The translations under genes and the position numbers were made by a program. A stretch of DNA of 64,000 nucleotides from Nocardiopsis sp. CNR-923 (GTDB lineage: Bacteria; Actinomycetota; Actinomycetes; Streptosporangiales; Streptosporangiaceae): assembly GCF_001942255.1 (NCBI RefSeq), contig NZ_MKKC01000070.1, forward strand, positions 1-64,000, read 5' to 3'. Position 1 is the stretch's first letter. Each line of letters starts with the position of its first letter. The notes below the pieces were generated by a model. It was given only the letters and a program-made list of their open reading frames with translations. It was not told where the DNA came from and ran no database searches. Below, one piece after another: positions 8,619-17,486 of this stretch.

Positions 8619-9968
8619 TCAGGGGCGGCGGGCTCCGGTCACCAACCACGCGGCGCCGCGCGCACGCGCCCCGAGCGTGACCGCCCGTGCGAGGATCCAT
8701 ATGGAGAACGCCGCCCACAGGCCGACCAGCGCCCATGGCTCGCTGCCCGCCAACCGGGGCAGGACCAGGGCGAACGGGAGGAAGACGAGCATGGTCCACA
8801 GCGACGCCCAGGCGAGGTAGCGCTGGTCGCCAGCGCCCATGAGCACGCCGTCCAGGACCATGGTCACCCCGCTCAGCGGCTGCAGCAGGGCGGCGACGAC
8901 CAGCGTGGCGACGATGAGCGCGCGCACCCGGGGGTCGTCGGTGAACGGGACGGGCGCCCAGGGCAGCACGGCCAGCAGCAGCACCATGAACACCAGACCG
9001 AGCAGGACACCCCACTCGACCATGCGACGGGTGGCGTTCCGTGTTCCGGGAACGTCTCCCGCGCCCAGATACCGGCCCACGATCGACTGCCCGGCGATGG
9101 CGATCGCGTCCATCGCGAACACCAGCAGCGCCCAGATGTTGTAGCTCACCTGGTGGGCGGCGATCGACTCGTCTCCCAGCCGCGCGGCGACGGCCGTCGT
9201 CACCAGGAGCACCACACGCATCGACACACTGCGCAGGAACAGGGCGAACCCGGCCGAGGCCGAGGAACGCAGCCCGCCCAGGCTGGGCGCGAGGGACACC
9301 CGTTCGCGGCGCGCGGCACGGGCGACCATCGCGACGTACCAGAACGCCCCCGCGCCCTGGGCGATCACCGTCGACCAGGCCGAACCAGCGATCCCCCAGT
9401 CCAGCACCAGCACGAACACCGCGCACAGCGCCGCGTTGCCCACATACGAGGCGACGGCGACCAGCAGCGGGGTCCGTGCGTCCTGGAGGCCGCGCAGCAC
9501 CCCCGTCCCGGCCATGACGATGAGCAGGAACGGCGTGCTCAGCAGGCTGATCCGCAGGTAGGTGAGCGCGTGGGGGCGCACGTCCGCCGAGGCTCCGAGC
9601 AGGTCGACGAGCGCGGGTCCCAACGGCCAGCCGACGGCGATGGCCGCCGCACCCAGCAGGACGGCGAGCCACAGTCCGTCGACCCCGTCGCGGATGCCGC
9701 CGCGCACGTCCCCGGCGCCGAACCTGCGCGCGACCGCCGCCGTGGTCCCGTAGGCGAGGAAGACGCACACCGACGCCAGCGTCAGCAGGACCTGACCCGC
9801 CACGCCCAGCGCGCCCAGGGACTGCGTGCCGAGGGTGCCGACGATCGCCGTGTCGGTCAGCAGGAACAGCGGTTCGGCGACGAGGGCGAAGAGGGAGGGG
9901 ACCGCCAGGGCGAGGATCTCGCGGTCGTGGCGGTGGCGGAACGGGGCCGCCGAGAGGAGTTTCGGCAT
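8619..9968 (-). CDS. MATE family efflux transporter, DinF type
   Basis: Polytopic inner-membrane cation/drug antiporter of 449 residues with about 12 hydrophobic segments arranged as two homologous halves. MATE/DinF signatures include LAVPSLFALVAEPLFLLTDTAIVG at the first helix, GTQSLGALGVAGQ and the second-half IAAHQVSYNIWALLVFAMD. The ATG at 9968 was chosen because upstream in-frame sequence is non-conserved. It is divergent from dnaB across a region with DnaA-box-like sites. Substrate is not predictable. Confidence 0.9.
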   Translation of the reverse strand: MPKLLSAAPFRHRHDREILALAVPSLFALVAEPLFLLTDTAIVGTLGTQSLGALGVAGQVLLTLASVCVFLAYGTTAAVARRFGAGDVRGGIRDGVDGLWLAVLLGAAAIAVGWPLGPALVDLLGASADVRPHALTYLRISLLSTPFLLIVMAGTGVLRGLQDARTPLLVAVASYVGNAALCAVFVLVLDWGIAGSAWSTVIAQGAGAFWYVAMVARAARRERVSLAPSLGGLRSSASAGFALFLRSVSMRVVLLVTTAVAARLGDESIAAHQVSYNIWALLVFAMDAIAIAGQSIVGRYLGAGDVPGTRNATRRMVEWGVLLGLVFMVLLLAVLPWAPVPFTDDPRVRALIVATLVVAALLQPLSGVTMVLDGVLMGAGDQRYLAWASLWTMLVFLPFALVLPRLAGSEPWALVGLWAAFSIWILARAVTLGARARGAAWLVTGARRP

Positions 9969-10013
9969 GACTTCGTCACAGTACCGGACAGGCGTTCGAC
10001 GGGCGCTGGGGCG

Positions 10014-10147
10014 TTGTCCACAGCCCCTCCCGGGCCTGTGGATAACTTGTGGAAAGGGGGTTCGTGAGACATCTTTCACGTGTCAGGCGACGCTGTGTTT
10101 TTGCAGGTGGAGGCCGATATGTGTCGATGGTGCCAAAGTTATCCACA
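10014..10147. promoter_or_regulatory. Cluster of DnaA-box-like sequences between dinF and dnaB
   Basis: TTGTCCACA at 10014-10022, TGTGGATAA at 10037-10045 (reverse of TTATCCACA) and TTATCCACA at 10139-10147 match the DnaA box TT(A/G)TCCACA exactly; TTGTGGAAA at 10047-10055 is a weaker inverted copy. All lie upstream of the dnaB start at 10318. This suggests DnaA control of dnaB and/or dinF or a DnaA-titration site. It is not an obvious oriC: no AT-rich unwinding element or dnaA/dnaN is visible. Confidence 0.6.
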
Positions 10148-10317
10148 GGTGATGTGCACAACCCTTGTCCCGGATGCCCCGCAGAGACCGGGAGACGGTG
10201 GTAAAGGACGGGTCCACAACCCGATCCGCGGCGTCCCCGCTCCCGGGCATGCGGCATGCTGGAAGGGTCGGTCCGCGTCCGGACCCGACACGAAGCACTG
10301 CCCCTGGGAGAGAGTTC

Positions 10318-12947
10318 GTGAGTGTTGCCGAGCCGCCGCCCGACGAAGGCGGGTACGAGCGAACACCCCCGCACGACATCCAGGCGGAACAGAGCGTCCT
10401 CGGCGGCATGCTGCTCTCCAAGGACGCGATCACGCAGGTCGTCGAGATCATCCGGTCCGCGGACTTCTACCGCCCGGCGCACCAGATCATCTACGAGTGC
10501 GTCGTCGACCTCTTCTCCCGGGGCGAGCCGGTCGACGCCATCTCCGTCAACGCCGAGCTGACCAAGCGCGGCGAGGCCACGCGCGTCGGCGGCGCCACCT
10601 ACCTGCACACGCTGACCGAGGCCATCCCGACCGCGGCGAACGCCGGCTACTACGCCAAGATCGTGTCCGACCGAGCGGTCCTGCGCCGGCTGGTCGAGGT
10701 CGGCACGCGCATCGCCCAGATCGGCTACGCCGGGGACGGCGAGGTGGACGACCTCGTCGACCACGCGCAGGCCGAGGTCTACAAGGTGGCCGAGAAGCGC
10801 ACCGGCGAGGACTACGTCATCCTCGGCGACGTGATGCCGGGCGCGCTGGACGAGATCGAGGCGATCGGCGCCCAGGACGGCACCCTCACCGGCGTGCCCA
10901 CCGGTTTCGCCGACTTCGACGCCCTGACCAACGGCCTCCACCCCGGCCAGTTGGTCATCATCGCCGCCCGCCCGGCCATGGGAAAAAGCACCCTGGCCTT
11001 GGATTTCGCCCGGGCGGCGTCGATCAAGCACGAGATGACCTCGGTCTTCTTCAGCCTGGAGATGGGGCGCAACGAGATCGTCATGCGCCTGCTCTCGGCC
11101 GAGGCGCGCGTGGCCCTGCACACCATGCGCTCGGGGCAGATGACCGACGAGGACTGGGCCCGTCTGGCGCGGCGCATGGGCGAGGTGGCCAGCGCCCCGC
11201 TGTTCATCGACGACTCCCCGAACCTGTCGATGATGGAGATCCGTGCCAAGTGCCGACGGCTCAAGCAGCAGCACGACCTCAAAATGGTCGTGGTCGACTA
11301 CCTCCAGCTGATGTCCTCACCCGGCCGGTGGAGAGCCGCCAGCAGGAGGTCTCCGAGATGTCCCGGTCCCTCAAGCTCCTGGCCAAGGAGCTGGAGGTGC
11401 CGGTCATCGCGCTCTCCCAGCTCAACCGCGGTCCCGAACAGAGAACGGACAAACGCCCACAGGTGTCCGACCTGCGTGAGTCGGGTTGTCTTGTCGCCGG
11501 CACCCGGGTGTTGCGGGCTGACACCGGGACCGAGTCGACCATGGGAGAGCTCTACCACTCTGGAGAGCGGGACATCCGGGTCTGGTCACTCGACGAGCGT
11601 CTGCGGCTCGTTCCCATGACGATGACCCACGTCTTCTCCAGCGGTGTGAAGGAGGTCTTCAGGCTGAGGTTGGCCTCTGGCCGGGAGGTCACCGCCTCGG
11701 CCAACCACCCGTTCCTCACGCTGGACGGATGGCAGCCGCTGGCGGAGCTCGCCGTCGGAACCCGGCTCTCGGTGCCCCGACGCCTTCCAGCGCCGATCGA
11801 GACGAGGGTGTGGCCCGAGGCCGAGGTCGTCATGCTCGCGCACATGATCGGGGGCGGATCCTCAGTGCGACGCCGGCCGATCCGTTTCACGAGCGACGAC
11901 GAGGCGAATCTGGCGGCGGTGACCCAGGCGGCGAAGCACTTCGGCGTCACGGCGATACGCGAGGAGCACACGGCCGCGCGCGTCGCCACTCTGCGGCTGC
12001 CAGCGCCCCCGCGCCTGACACACGGGAAGCGCAACCCCATCGCCGCGTGGTTGGACGGGTTGGGTCTCCTCGGCCTGCGCAGCCACGAGAAGTTCGTGCC
12101 CGACGAGGTCTTCGGCCTCACTGACGATCAGGTCGTCCTGTTCCTCCGTCATCTGTGGGCGACGGACGGCTGCGTGTCCTGGGATGAGGAGAACGGCCGA
12201 GCCCGCCTCTACTACGCCTCGACGAGTCGGCGGTTGGTCGACGGCGTGACGCGACTGCTTGGCCGCGTCGGCATCATGAGCCGGATCAAGGTGACTCGTC
12301 AGGGTGCACACGGGGTCGGCTACCAGCTGCATGTGACCGGACTCGATGACCAGGCGCGGTTCGCGGAGCGCGTCGGCTGCCACGGGGCCCGCGGCGAGAG
12401 TCTCACGGCATGTGCGTCCGAACTGACCTCCAGGAAGGCCGACACCCACCTTGACACGATCCCTCCGCAGATCTGGGACCGGGTGCGCACGACGCTTCGG
12501 GAGGAGGAGACGACGTACAGGGAGTTCGCCTCTGCGTCGGGGACCGGGTTCCGCGGTGGCGCCCAGTGCAGGACAGCGCCCGGCCGGGCTCGACTCGCGC
12601 GGGTGGCCGAGGTGCTCGACGATGCTGACCTCGAACTGCTCTGCACGAACGACGTCTTCTGGGACGAGGTCGTGGCGATCGAGTCCCTGGGGCGGCAGGA
12701 GGTCTTCGACGCCACGGTCCCGGGCACGCACAACTTCGTCGCGGACGGCGTCAACGTCCACAACTCGATCGAGCAGGACGCGGACATGGTGATCCTGCTG
12801 TACCGCGAGGACGCCTACGACCAGGAGTCCCCGCGGGCGGGCGAGGCGGACATCATCGTGGCCAAGCACCGCAACGGTCCCACCGCCGACGTGACCGTCG
12901 CTTTCCAGGGCCACTACAGCCGGTTCGTCGACATGGCGCCCGGTTAG
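10318..12947 (+). CDS. dnaB: Replicative DNA helicase DnaB, interrupted by an intein
   Basis: Hexameric 5'-3' helicase of the replication fork. The N-terminal domain starts near [19 protein letters not shown]; the RecA-like ATPase has Walker [10 protein letters not shown], Walker [10 protein letters not shown] and, after the intein, [11 protein letters not shown] and [14 protein letters not shown] at 10318 has GGGAGAGA upstream. The frame changes near 11325 between YLQLMSS and [13 protein letters not shown], equal to one missing base. The host protein is split at DLRESG / SIEQDADM by the intein; mature DnaB would be about 450 residues, the family norm. It has its own upstream region with DnaA-box-like sites. 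Confidence 0.95.
11487..12764 (+). other. DnaB intein (426 residues) with LAGLIDADG-type endonuclease domain
   Basis: In-frame protein intron in dnaB, beginning with Cys in [14 protein letters not shown] (block A) and ending VHN before Ser of SIEQ (blocks [17 protein letters not shown] then NVHN). Block B is [10 protein letters not shown]. The splice residues Cys1, block B His, penultimate His, terminal Asn and +1 Ser are all present, so splicing should work. The insertion point RESG/SIEQ is the same as that of the Synechocystis DnaB intein. Two dodecapeptides occur: [11 protein letters not shown] and [10 protein letters not shown]. The first has Gly (GGC) where the catalytic Asp of a LIGDG-type motif is expected. 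Confidence 0.93.
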
Positions 12948-13054
12948 CGGTCCGCCCCGGGACGTGACGACGGGCGCCACGCCCCCGAGGTATCGGTTCA
13001 TACTTATCTCGGTTTGTGGTCAAGCCCATTTATCGACAAAGAGTTACGTAGACA

Positions 13055-14729
13055 TTACTCACAGTGAGTATCGCGGATCACCCTTCCCCCGTCGAGTTCC
13101 AGGCGGCGACCGGTGAACCGCGATCGCGCGCGGCGGTCGTGTGTGACGATCACCAGCGCCCCGGTGTACTGGGACAGCGCTTCCTCCATCTCCTCCACCA
13201 GTCCGGGCGACAGATGGTTGGTGGGTTCGTCCAGGAGCAGCAGGTCGTGAACGCCCGAGGTCAGTCGGGCCACCTCGATCCGCCGCCGCTGTCCGACCGA
13301 GAGCGCGGCCACCGGGCGGTCCAGCTCCTCCGGTCGGAAGAGGCCGAGCGAGGCCAGTGCGTCCCGGTGGTCGTCCGGTCGGCCGGGCTGTCCGTGGGCG
13401 TAGGCCTCCAAAACCGTTCCGGTCCCCGGTGGCCGTTCCTCCTCCTGCCGCAGGTGGCCCACACGCCCGGCCACGGTCACGGTGCCCGAGTCCGGGAGCA
13501 GTTCTGCGCCGAGCAGGCGTAGGAGCGTGGTCTTGCCCGCCCCGTTCGGCCCGGTGACCAGGACGCGTTCCCCTTGGGCCAGCGCCAGGCGGGGCACGTG
13601 GAGCCGGCCGTCGACGGAGACGCCCTCCAGCACGGCGGCGGGCGCTCCGGCGGTCGCGGCGCCGGTGGCCGCGGCCGCGAAGCCGCCGCTCATCCGGAGC
13701 GGTACCGGCGGCGGGGCCACCGGGTTCTCCGCCAGCCGGTGCAGGCGCTCCTTCGCGATGCGGATCCGGCTCCGGGCCCCGTGGTCACGGCCGCGGAGCC
13801 GGAACCCGCCGTGCCCGAAGGCGGCCTTGGCCATCCTGCGCGGGATGCCGTCGAGGCGCTGGGCGTTGACGTCCGCCAGCCGTCGCTGACGTGCGACGTC
13901 CATCGTCCACTCGGCGTGCTCGCGGATCCACCGGGCTCTGGCTGCGGCCTTCGCCGCGAGGAACCCGTCGTACCCGTCGCCGTACCGGTGGATCCGGCGG
14001 GTGTCGTGGTCGACCTCCAGGACGGTGGTGGTCACCCTGGCCAGGAAGGCTCGGTCGTGGGTGACGGCGACCACCGTGCCGCGGTGCCGCCTGAGCCGTT
14101 CCTCCAGCCAGGCCACCGCGCGGTCGTCCAGGTCGTTGGTGGGCTCGTCCAGCAGGAGGAGTTCGGGCGAGGCCGCCAGCATCGCGGCAAGTGCCAACCG
14201 CGAGCGCTCACCGCCGGAGAGGGTGCGCAGCGGACGGTCGCGGGCCAGGCCGGGCAGGCCCAGACCGTGCAGACCCGCGTCGACGCGCGTCCGCGTTGTA
14301 GCCCCCGCGCGCCTCGAACTCGGCGACCAGGTCGCCATAGGCCGCCAGGTCGGCGGAGGTGGCGGACCCGAGGGCGGCCTCGGCCTCGCGCATCCGTGAC
14401 TCCAGGTCGCGCAGCACCGCGAGGGCGGAGTCGACGGCGTCCGCGACGGTCCCTGCCGGAATTCCGCCGGAGACCCCGTCGAGGGTCTGCGGCAGGTAGC
14501 CGACGCCGCCGGGCGCGCTGACGGTGACCTGGCCGTTGGAGGGGTCCTCCTCCCCGGCGAGCAGGCGCAGCAGCGTGCTCTTGCCGGAACCGTTGTCACC
14601 GATGACGCCGACGCGTTCGCCGGGGCTGACGGTGAGGTCGGCGCGGTCGAGGACGACGCGGTCGCCGTACCGCTTGGTGATCTCGGTGAGACGGAGCTGG
14701 GACGTGGCCGGGTGTGGGGCGGTGAGCAT
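13055..14729 (-). CDS. ABC-F family ATPase, antibiotic-resistance-like (one frame change)
   Basis: Soluble twin-ATPase of the ABC-F family; resistance members act on the ribosome to displace bound drugs. First domain: GDNGSGKST, LSGGERSRLALA, LLLLDEPTNDLD. Second: GPNGAGKTT, LSVGQRRRIEVAR, LLLDEPTNHL. No TM segments. The ATG at 14729 follows AGGAGG. The frame changes near 14285 between GGYNADAR and VDAGLHGLGL, best explained by two missing G in a run; corrected length about 558. The upstream region carries a promoter, palindrome and leader peptide, the arrangement of drug-induced ABC-F genes, which supports a resistance role. No host antibiotic cluster is present, so the drug class is unknown. 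Confidence 0.88.
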
Positions 14730-14986
14730 GAAGAGCCTCCTGGTCCGCGGAGTGGGGTGGGTGGGACGGGGCCGCGGATCGGCCGGGGGCGCGCGTGCGA
14801 CGGGTTTTCGGACAGGTGCACGCTGACGAGGGGCGTGCTCGGGTCCGAGGAGACGTGATCGTCGAGGCGTCCCTGGGTCGATCGCGGTTCGACGACGCCT
14901 ACGGAGCCCCACCGCAGGACAGCGGGCGTGGGCGCTCGGAACCTGGCGCCGGGCGCGAGATCACAGGAAGTAGTACAGCCTCATGT
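14730..14986 (-). promoter_or_regulatory. Long structured leader of the ABC-F gene with alternative hairpins
   Basis: About 255 nt separate the inferred transcription start from the ABC-F start codon. In it, TCGTCGA (14859-14865) can pair with TCGACGA (14889-14895), or AGGCGT (14865-14870) with ACGCCT (14895-14900); these pairings exclude each other. A 7-bp stem (14744-14750 with 14772-14778) sits just before the AGGAGG site (14736-14741). With the leader peptide at the 5' end this is consistent with ribosome-controlled attenuation. Folding energies were not computed. Confidence 0.5.
14961..14984 (-). CDS. Leader peptide MRLYYFL upstream of the ABC-F gene
   Basis: ATG at 14984 opens a seven-codon ORF, MRLYYFL, with TGA at 14963-14961. 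The start lies about 8-9 nt after the −10 hexamer, so the transcript would be leaderless or nearly so for this peptide. Short MRL-type peptides at the extreme 5' end of the mRNA are known before inducible ABC-F resistance genes in actinomycetes, where drug-stalled ribosomes shift the leader folding. Role here is inference from position and sequence. Confidence 0.6.
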   Translation of the reverse strand: MRLYYFL

Positions 14987-14987
14987 A

Positions 14988-15022
14988 ACGAGACGATACG
15001 TCTCGTCTCGCTCAAGAGTCAA
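14988..15022 (-). promoter_or_regulatory. ABC-F promoter with overlapping palindromic operator
   Basis: On the minus strand TTGACT (15022-15017) and TATCGT (14998-14993) are separated by 18 bp, a good primary-sigma promoter. A perfect inverted repeat ACGAGACG-ATA-CGTCTCGT (14988-15006) covers the −10 and part of the spacer, suggesting repression. The half-site CGAGACG recurs in the palindrome upstream of the TetR gene at 29.9 kb. Confidence 0.6.
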
Positions 15023-15192
15023 CGGCAGCGGAGTGAGATCGGTGTCACACTGTGAGTGCCTCATGAGGCCACTTTCGGACAGAAAAATCTCCGTTAATGG
15101 CTATGCCGATTTGTCGACACGGCCTCGTGCGACGGCCGCCGGAGCGCGGGACGGGACCGTGTCCGGCTCCGCGGGGGAGCCCCCGGCGACGC

Positions 15193-15222
15193 CGATGGGC
15201 CGCCCCTCGGGGCGGCCCATCG
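15193..15222 (-). terminator. Strong hairpin terminator
   Basis: Perfect 14-bp complementary arms (15193-15206 and 15209-15222) lie 50 nt beyond the stop of the small gene at 15273-15497. No U-tract in either direction. Confidence 0.6.
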
Positions 15223-15272
15223 TGTGCTCTCCGGTCGGCGGGTGGATCCGCCGAGGCCCTCGGGGCGGCTCG

Positions 15273-15497
15273 TCAGAGCCAGCGCGCCTCGGGGCGGGAC
15301 CGGCCGTTCTCGTCGGTGACCATCACCCAGTGCGTGATCGGGTGCTGTGACCGCGTGCTGTCGGCGTTCTCGCGCGGCTGTGGGAGGCGGGCGGCGCCGC
15401 TTGAGAGGCGGAGTCGGGTCCCGGGCGCGGTGCGCGTGCGTCGGCGGCCAGTCGTGGATCGAGCGAGGCGCGACGCACTTTCGGTCCTGCGTGCCAT
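15273..15497 (-). CDS. Small hypothetical protein (74 aa)
   Basis: Supported as a gene by GAGGAGG 6-12 nt before the ATG at 15497, a good promoter further upstream and a terminator after it. The product is basic and Arg/Thr-rich for its first 50 residues and ends THWVMVTDENGRSRPEARWL, a tail resembling short conserved actinomycete hypotheticals (TDxxGRxRxEARW). No TM segment or signal peptide. Function unknown; not in an operon. Confidence 0.6.
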   Translation of the reverse strand: MARRTESASRLARSTTGRRRTRTAPGTRLRLSSGAARLPQPRENADSTRSQHPITHWVMVTDENGRSRPEARWL

Positions 15498-15529
15498 GAA
15501 GCCCTCCTCGTTTCCGTGCCTGAGGAGTA

Positions 15530-15559
15530 AAGTTAACTCTATGTTCACTTAATAGTCAA
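15530..15559 (-). promoter_or_regulatory. Promoter with inverted repeat for the 74-aa gene
   Basis: Minus-strand TTGACT (15559-15554) and TAACTT (15535-15530) are 18 bp apart. Between them AGTTAAC-n5-GTTCACT (15531-15549) forms an imperfect inverted repeat (one mismatch per arm pair) across spacer and −10, a likely operator. Confidence 0.45.
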
Positions 15560-15865
15560 TCCAACTCCCTTGTGTGGTGGATGTGGGCACTGGTTCCAGG
15601 GCTCGCCTGGAATCGCCTTCTGGGTCGTGCGCGCCGGTGAATGTCCAGTTCAGAAGGGTTGCGTGCGAGCGACAGCGGGTCACGTGCCGCTGGCGGTGTG
15701 AGATAGGGGACTGTGGCTTGGCGGCAAGGTGAACGGAAGGTGAACTGGATCCGAACGTGCGGGCTGGAAGGTCCGCGACCGGGGGAGCGCCGACGGCGGG
15801 CCGCCCGCGAAACACGAGTGGCACCCGCCGTCGCGGCGGGTGCCACACTCACGTTCGCGGTGGGG
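15560..15865. other. Interval upstream of the 74-aa gene, no gene seen
   Basis: About 300 bp between the small-gene promoter and the stop of the bPH protein. Open frames lack family resemblance or ribosome binding sites. A short GC-rich inverted repeat around 15793-15845 (CGGCGGGCCGCCCGCG and ACCCGCCGTCGCGGCGGGTG) may terminate the bPH operon. Confidence 0.35.
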
Positions 15866-16375
15866 CTACTCCTTGAAGATGAGCCCCACGACCTCCAGAT
15901 AGAGCTGCTCCGGGTACGGAATGAAGTTGATCTTGCTCAGTGCCTGGTCCTGACCGGCCGACTCCATCACGAAGGTGCCGTAGCCGAGGAAGCGCCCCAG
16001 CAGGGTCCGCTCGAACCTCATGTCGGTGACCTTGCCCAGCGGCATCATGTTGACCTGCCGGGTGATCAGGCCCGTTGTGAGTAGGAGACGGGCCGAGGTG
16101 ATGACGAAGTAGTCCACCGACCACTCGGCGACGCGCCAGACGAACCACACGACCACCAGGAGCCACAGCCACCAGATGATCGCCAGTGCCGCGCTGTTGT
16201 CCGCGATCTGCGTGTTGCTGAGGATCCCCGCGGCGATCAGCGCTCCGAGGACCGCCCCGACCGGGCCGATGAGGACCGCGGGATGGCGCCTGATCGTCAC
16301 CACGTCCTGCTCGTGAGGCAGGAGGTAGCGGTTGACCGACGCAGGAGCGCTGTTACTCGACGCTACGAGCCGCAT
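15866..16375 (-). CDS. Bacterial PH-domain (DUF304-type) membrane protein
   Basis: A 169-residue protein with two adjacent TM helices (about residues 34-55 and 66-84, the latter IIWWLWLLVVVWFVWRVAEW) followed by a bacterial pleckstrin-homology-like domain (YFVITSARLLLTTGLITRQVNMMPLGKVTDMRFER). Topology is typical of DUF304/bPH_2 proteins, whose roles are mostly unknown. It starts 22 nt after the 54-residue membrane protein gene and is probably co-transcribed with it. Confidence 0.85.
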   Translation of the reverse strand: MRLVASSNSAPASVNRYLLPHEQDVVTIRRHPAVLIGPVGAVLGALIAAGILSNTQIADNSAALAIIWWLWLLVVVWFVWRVAEWSVDYFVITSARLLLTTGLITRQVNMMPLGKVTDMRFERTLLGRFLGYGTFVMESAGQDQALSKINFIPYPEQLYLEVVGLIFKE

Positions 16376-16396
16376 TGAACCGGACCCAACTCCCCG

Positions 16397-16561
16397 CTAC
16401 GGCAGCAGTGCGTTGACGAAGCGGGACATCGACTCCGCGCCGCCCATCAGGCCGCCGAGGGCGCTCTGGATCACTCCAGCGGCGCTTTCCGGCTGCGTGA
16501 GCAGATAGAACGCCACGAAACCGATGAGCGCGTAGCCGCCCCATTTCTTCAACCTCGCCAC
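16397..16561 (-). CDS. 54-aa single-TM protein
   Basis: The frame opens with GTG at 16561 behind GGGGAG; the protein starts VARLKKWGGYALIGFVAFYL, giving one TM helix (about residues 9-23), then LTQPESAAGVIQSALGGLMG and an amphipathic tail ending FVNALLP. Short length and strong hydrophobic helix resemble conserved actinomycete membrane microproteins. It lies directly upstream of the bPH gene in the same direction and probably works with it. Function unknown. Confidence 0.65.
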   Translation of the reverse strand: MARLKKWGGYALIGFVAFYLLTQPESAAGVIQSALGGLMGGAESMSRFVNALLP

Positions 16562-16849
16562 GACTGACTCCCCTTGGAATCCACCTGACCCACCAACCCA
16601 GCAGTGATTCTTCCATTGACGGTGATGCCCGTAAAGCCTGGAGCGCACTCTCGGCGTGGCGGTATGTCGGCCATTCGACACTTACCGGCTCTGTCCGGTT
16701 CCGGTGGTGTTGGTAACCCTGGGGTTGACGGTCCGTAACCGGAGCTGTGGGTGGGGCGGGGAACGGGGACCCTCCCGCTCGGTCCGTCACTCACGACGGT
16801 CGGCCTCCGGCCGCAATGCGCGGGCCCGGTCGTCGCCTCCGGAGGCCGG
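16562..16849. promoter_or_regulatory. Upstream region of the 54-aa/bPH operon
   Basis: Nearly 290 bp without a supported gene between the 54-aa gene start and the end of the 79-aa gene. A relatively AT-rich segment (16655-16735) probably holds the promoter of the small membrane operon; no clear −35/−10 pair or operator was picked out. Confidence 0.3.
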
Positions 16850-17089
16850 CTAGCGCCGTTCGGCGAAGGCCAGGGCGAGGACCTGGAGATGCTGCCGGGC
16901 GATTCGCTCCACGAGGTCGGGGGTGGCCGAGCCGATGACGTCCTCGGCTCCGTGTCTGGCCGCGTCCACGCACCGGGTCACGGTCGAGCCGTGATGCACA
17001 CCGGAGAACTCCGTGGCCAGCCGGTTGACGACAGGGCCGAAGCTCGGGTCTGGGGAGAACGAGGCGGTGGGGGCGGGAATCTCGGGCAT
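16850..17089 (-). CDS. Three-helix-bundle dimerization-domain-like protein (79 aa)
   Basis: ATG at 17089 follows AAGGAGTGAG. The 79-residue product (VVNRLATEFSGVH, VTRCVDAARHGAEDVIG, LVERIARQHLQVLA) predicts three helices and fits the pattern of small actinobacterial proteins annotated as three-helix bundle dimerization domain proteins. No enzyme motif. It is monocistronic. The family call is from pattern memory. Confidence 0.65.
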   Translation of the reverse strand: MPEIPAPTASFSPDPSFGPVVNRLATEFSGVHHGSTVTRCVDAARHGAEDVIGSATPDLVERIARQHLQVLALAFAERR

Positions 17090-17486
17090 CTCACTCCTTG
17101 AGGCCGTGGGGCGGATGGCGAAGCGTGGTCGCTCGGGGGCTTTGGGTAGTCACTCCAGGGAAGCCGGAACCGTCCGTCGGAAGCGGGCGGACACGAGGGG
17201 ATATCCGTGGACCGTACCCGCTGGAGGCGGTTTCGGGCTGACGGTTTACGCAGGTTACGGGCGGTCAGAAACCATGATCACTTTCGTCTGTTACGTTCCC
17301 ATCTCGAAATGAATGCGGCTGGTGCAAAGCCGTAGTCGCCGGTTGCGTTCATCCCGGTGGTCACGGGGGTCCTCTGGCTCTCTGCCCGATTTTTGGCTGT
17401 TCATTCACTCCATGCCGAAAAGAACCAAAAAGCGCTACCGGGGGTTCGGTAGGGCGCCGACGCCTGATGAGGCGGGTGCGACCGGA
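17090..17486. promoter_or_regulatory. 397-bp interval upstream of the 79-aa gene and downstream of upp
   Basis: No gene is supported. The stretch 17245-17310 is AT-rich for this genome and has repeated TTACG words (GTTTACG, GGTTACG, TGTTACG), a plausible promoter/operator patch for the minus-strand 79-aa gene. The upp stop lies at the right edge. Confidence 0.35.

Noticed and set aside
10014..10147. The DnaA-box cluster as oriC
   Set aside because: Only about four boxes, no AT-rich unwinding element and no dnaA/dnaN nearby; upstream control of dnaB is simpler.
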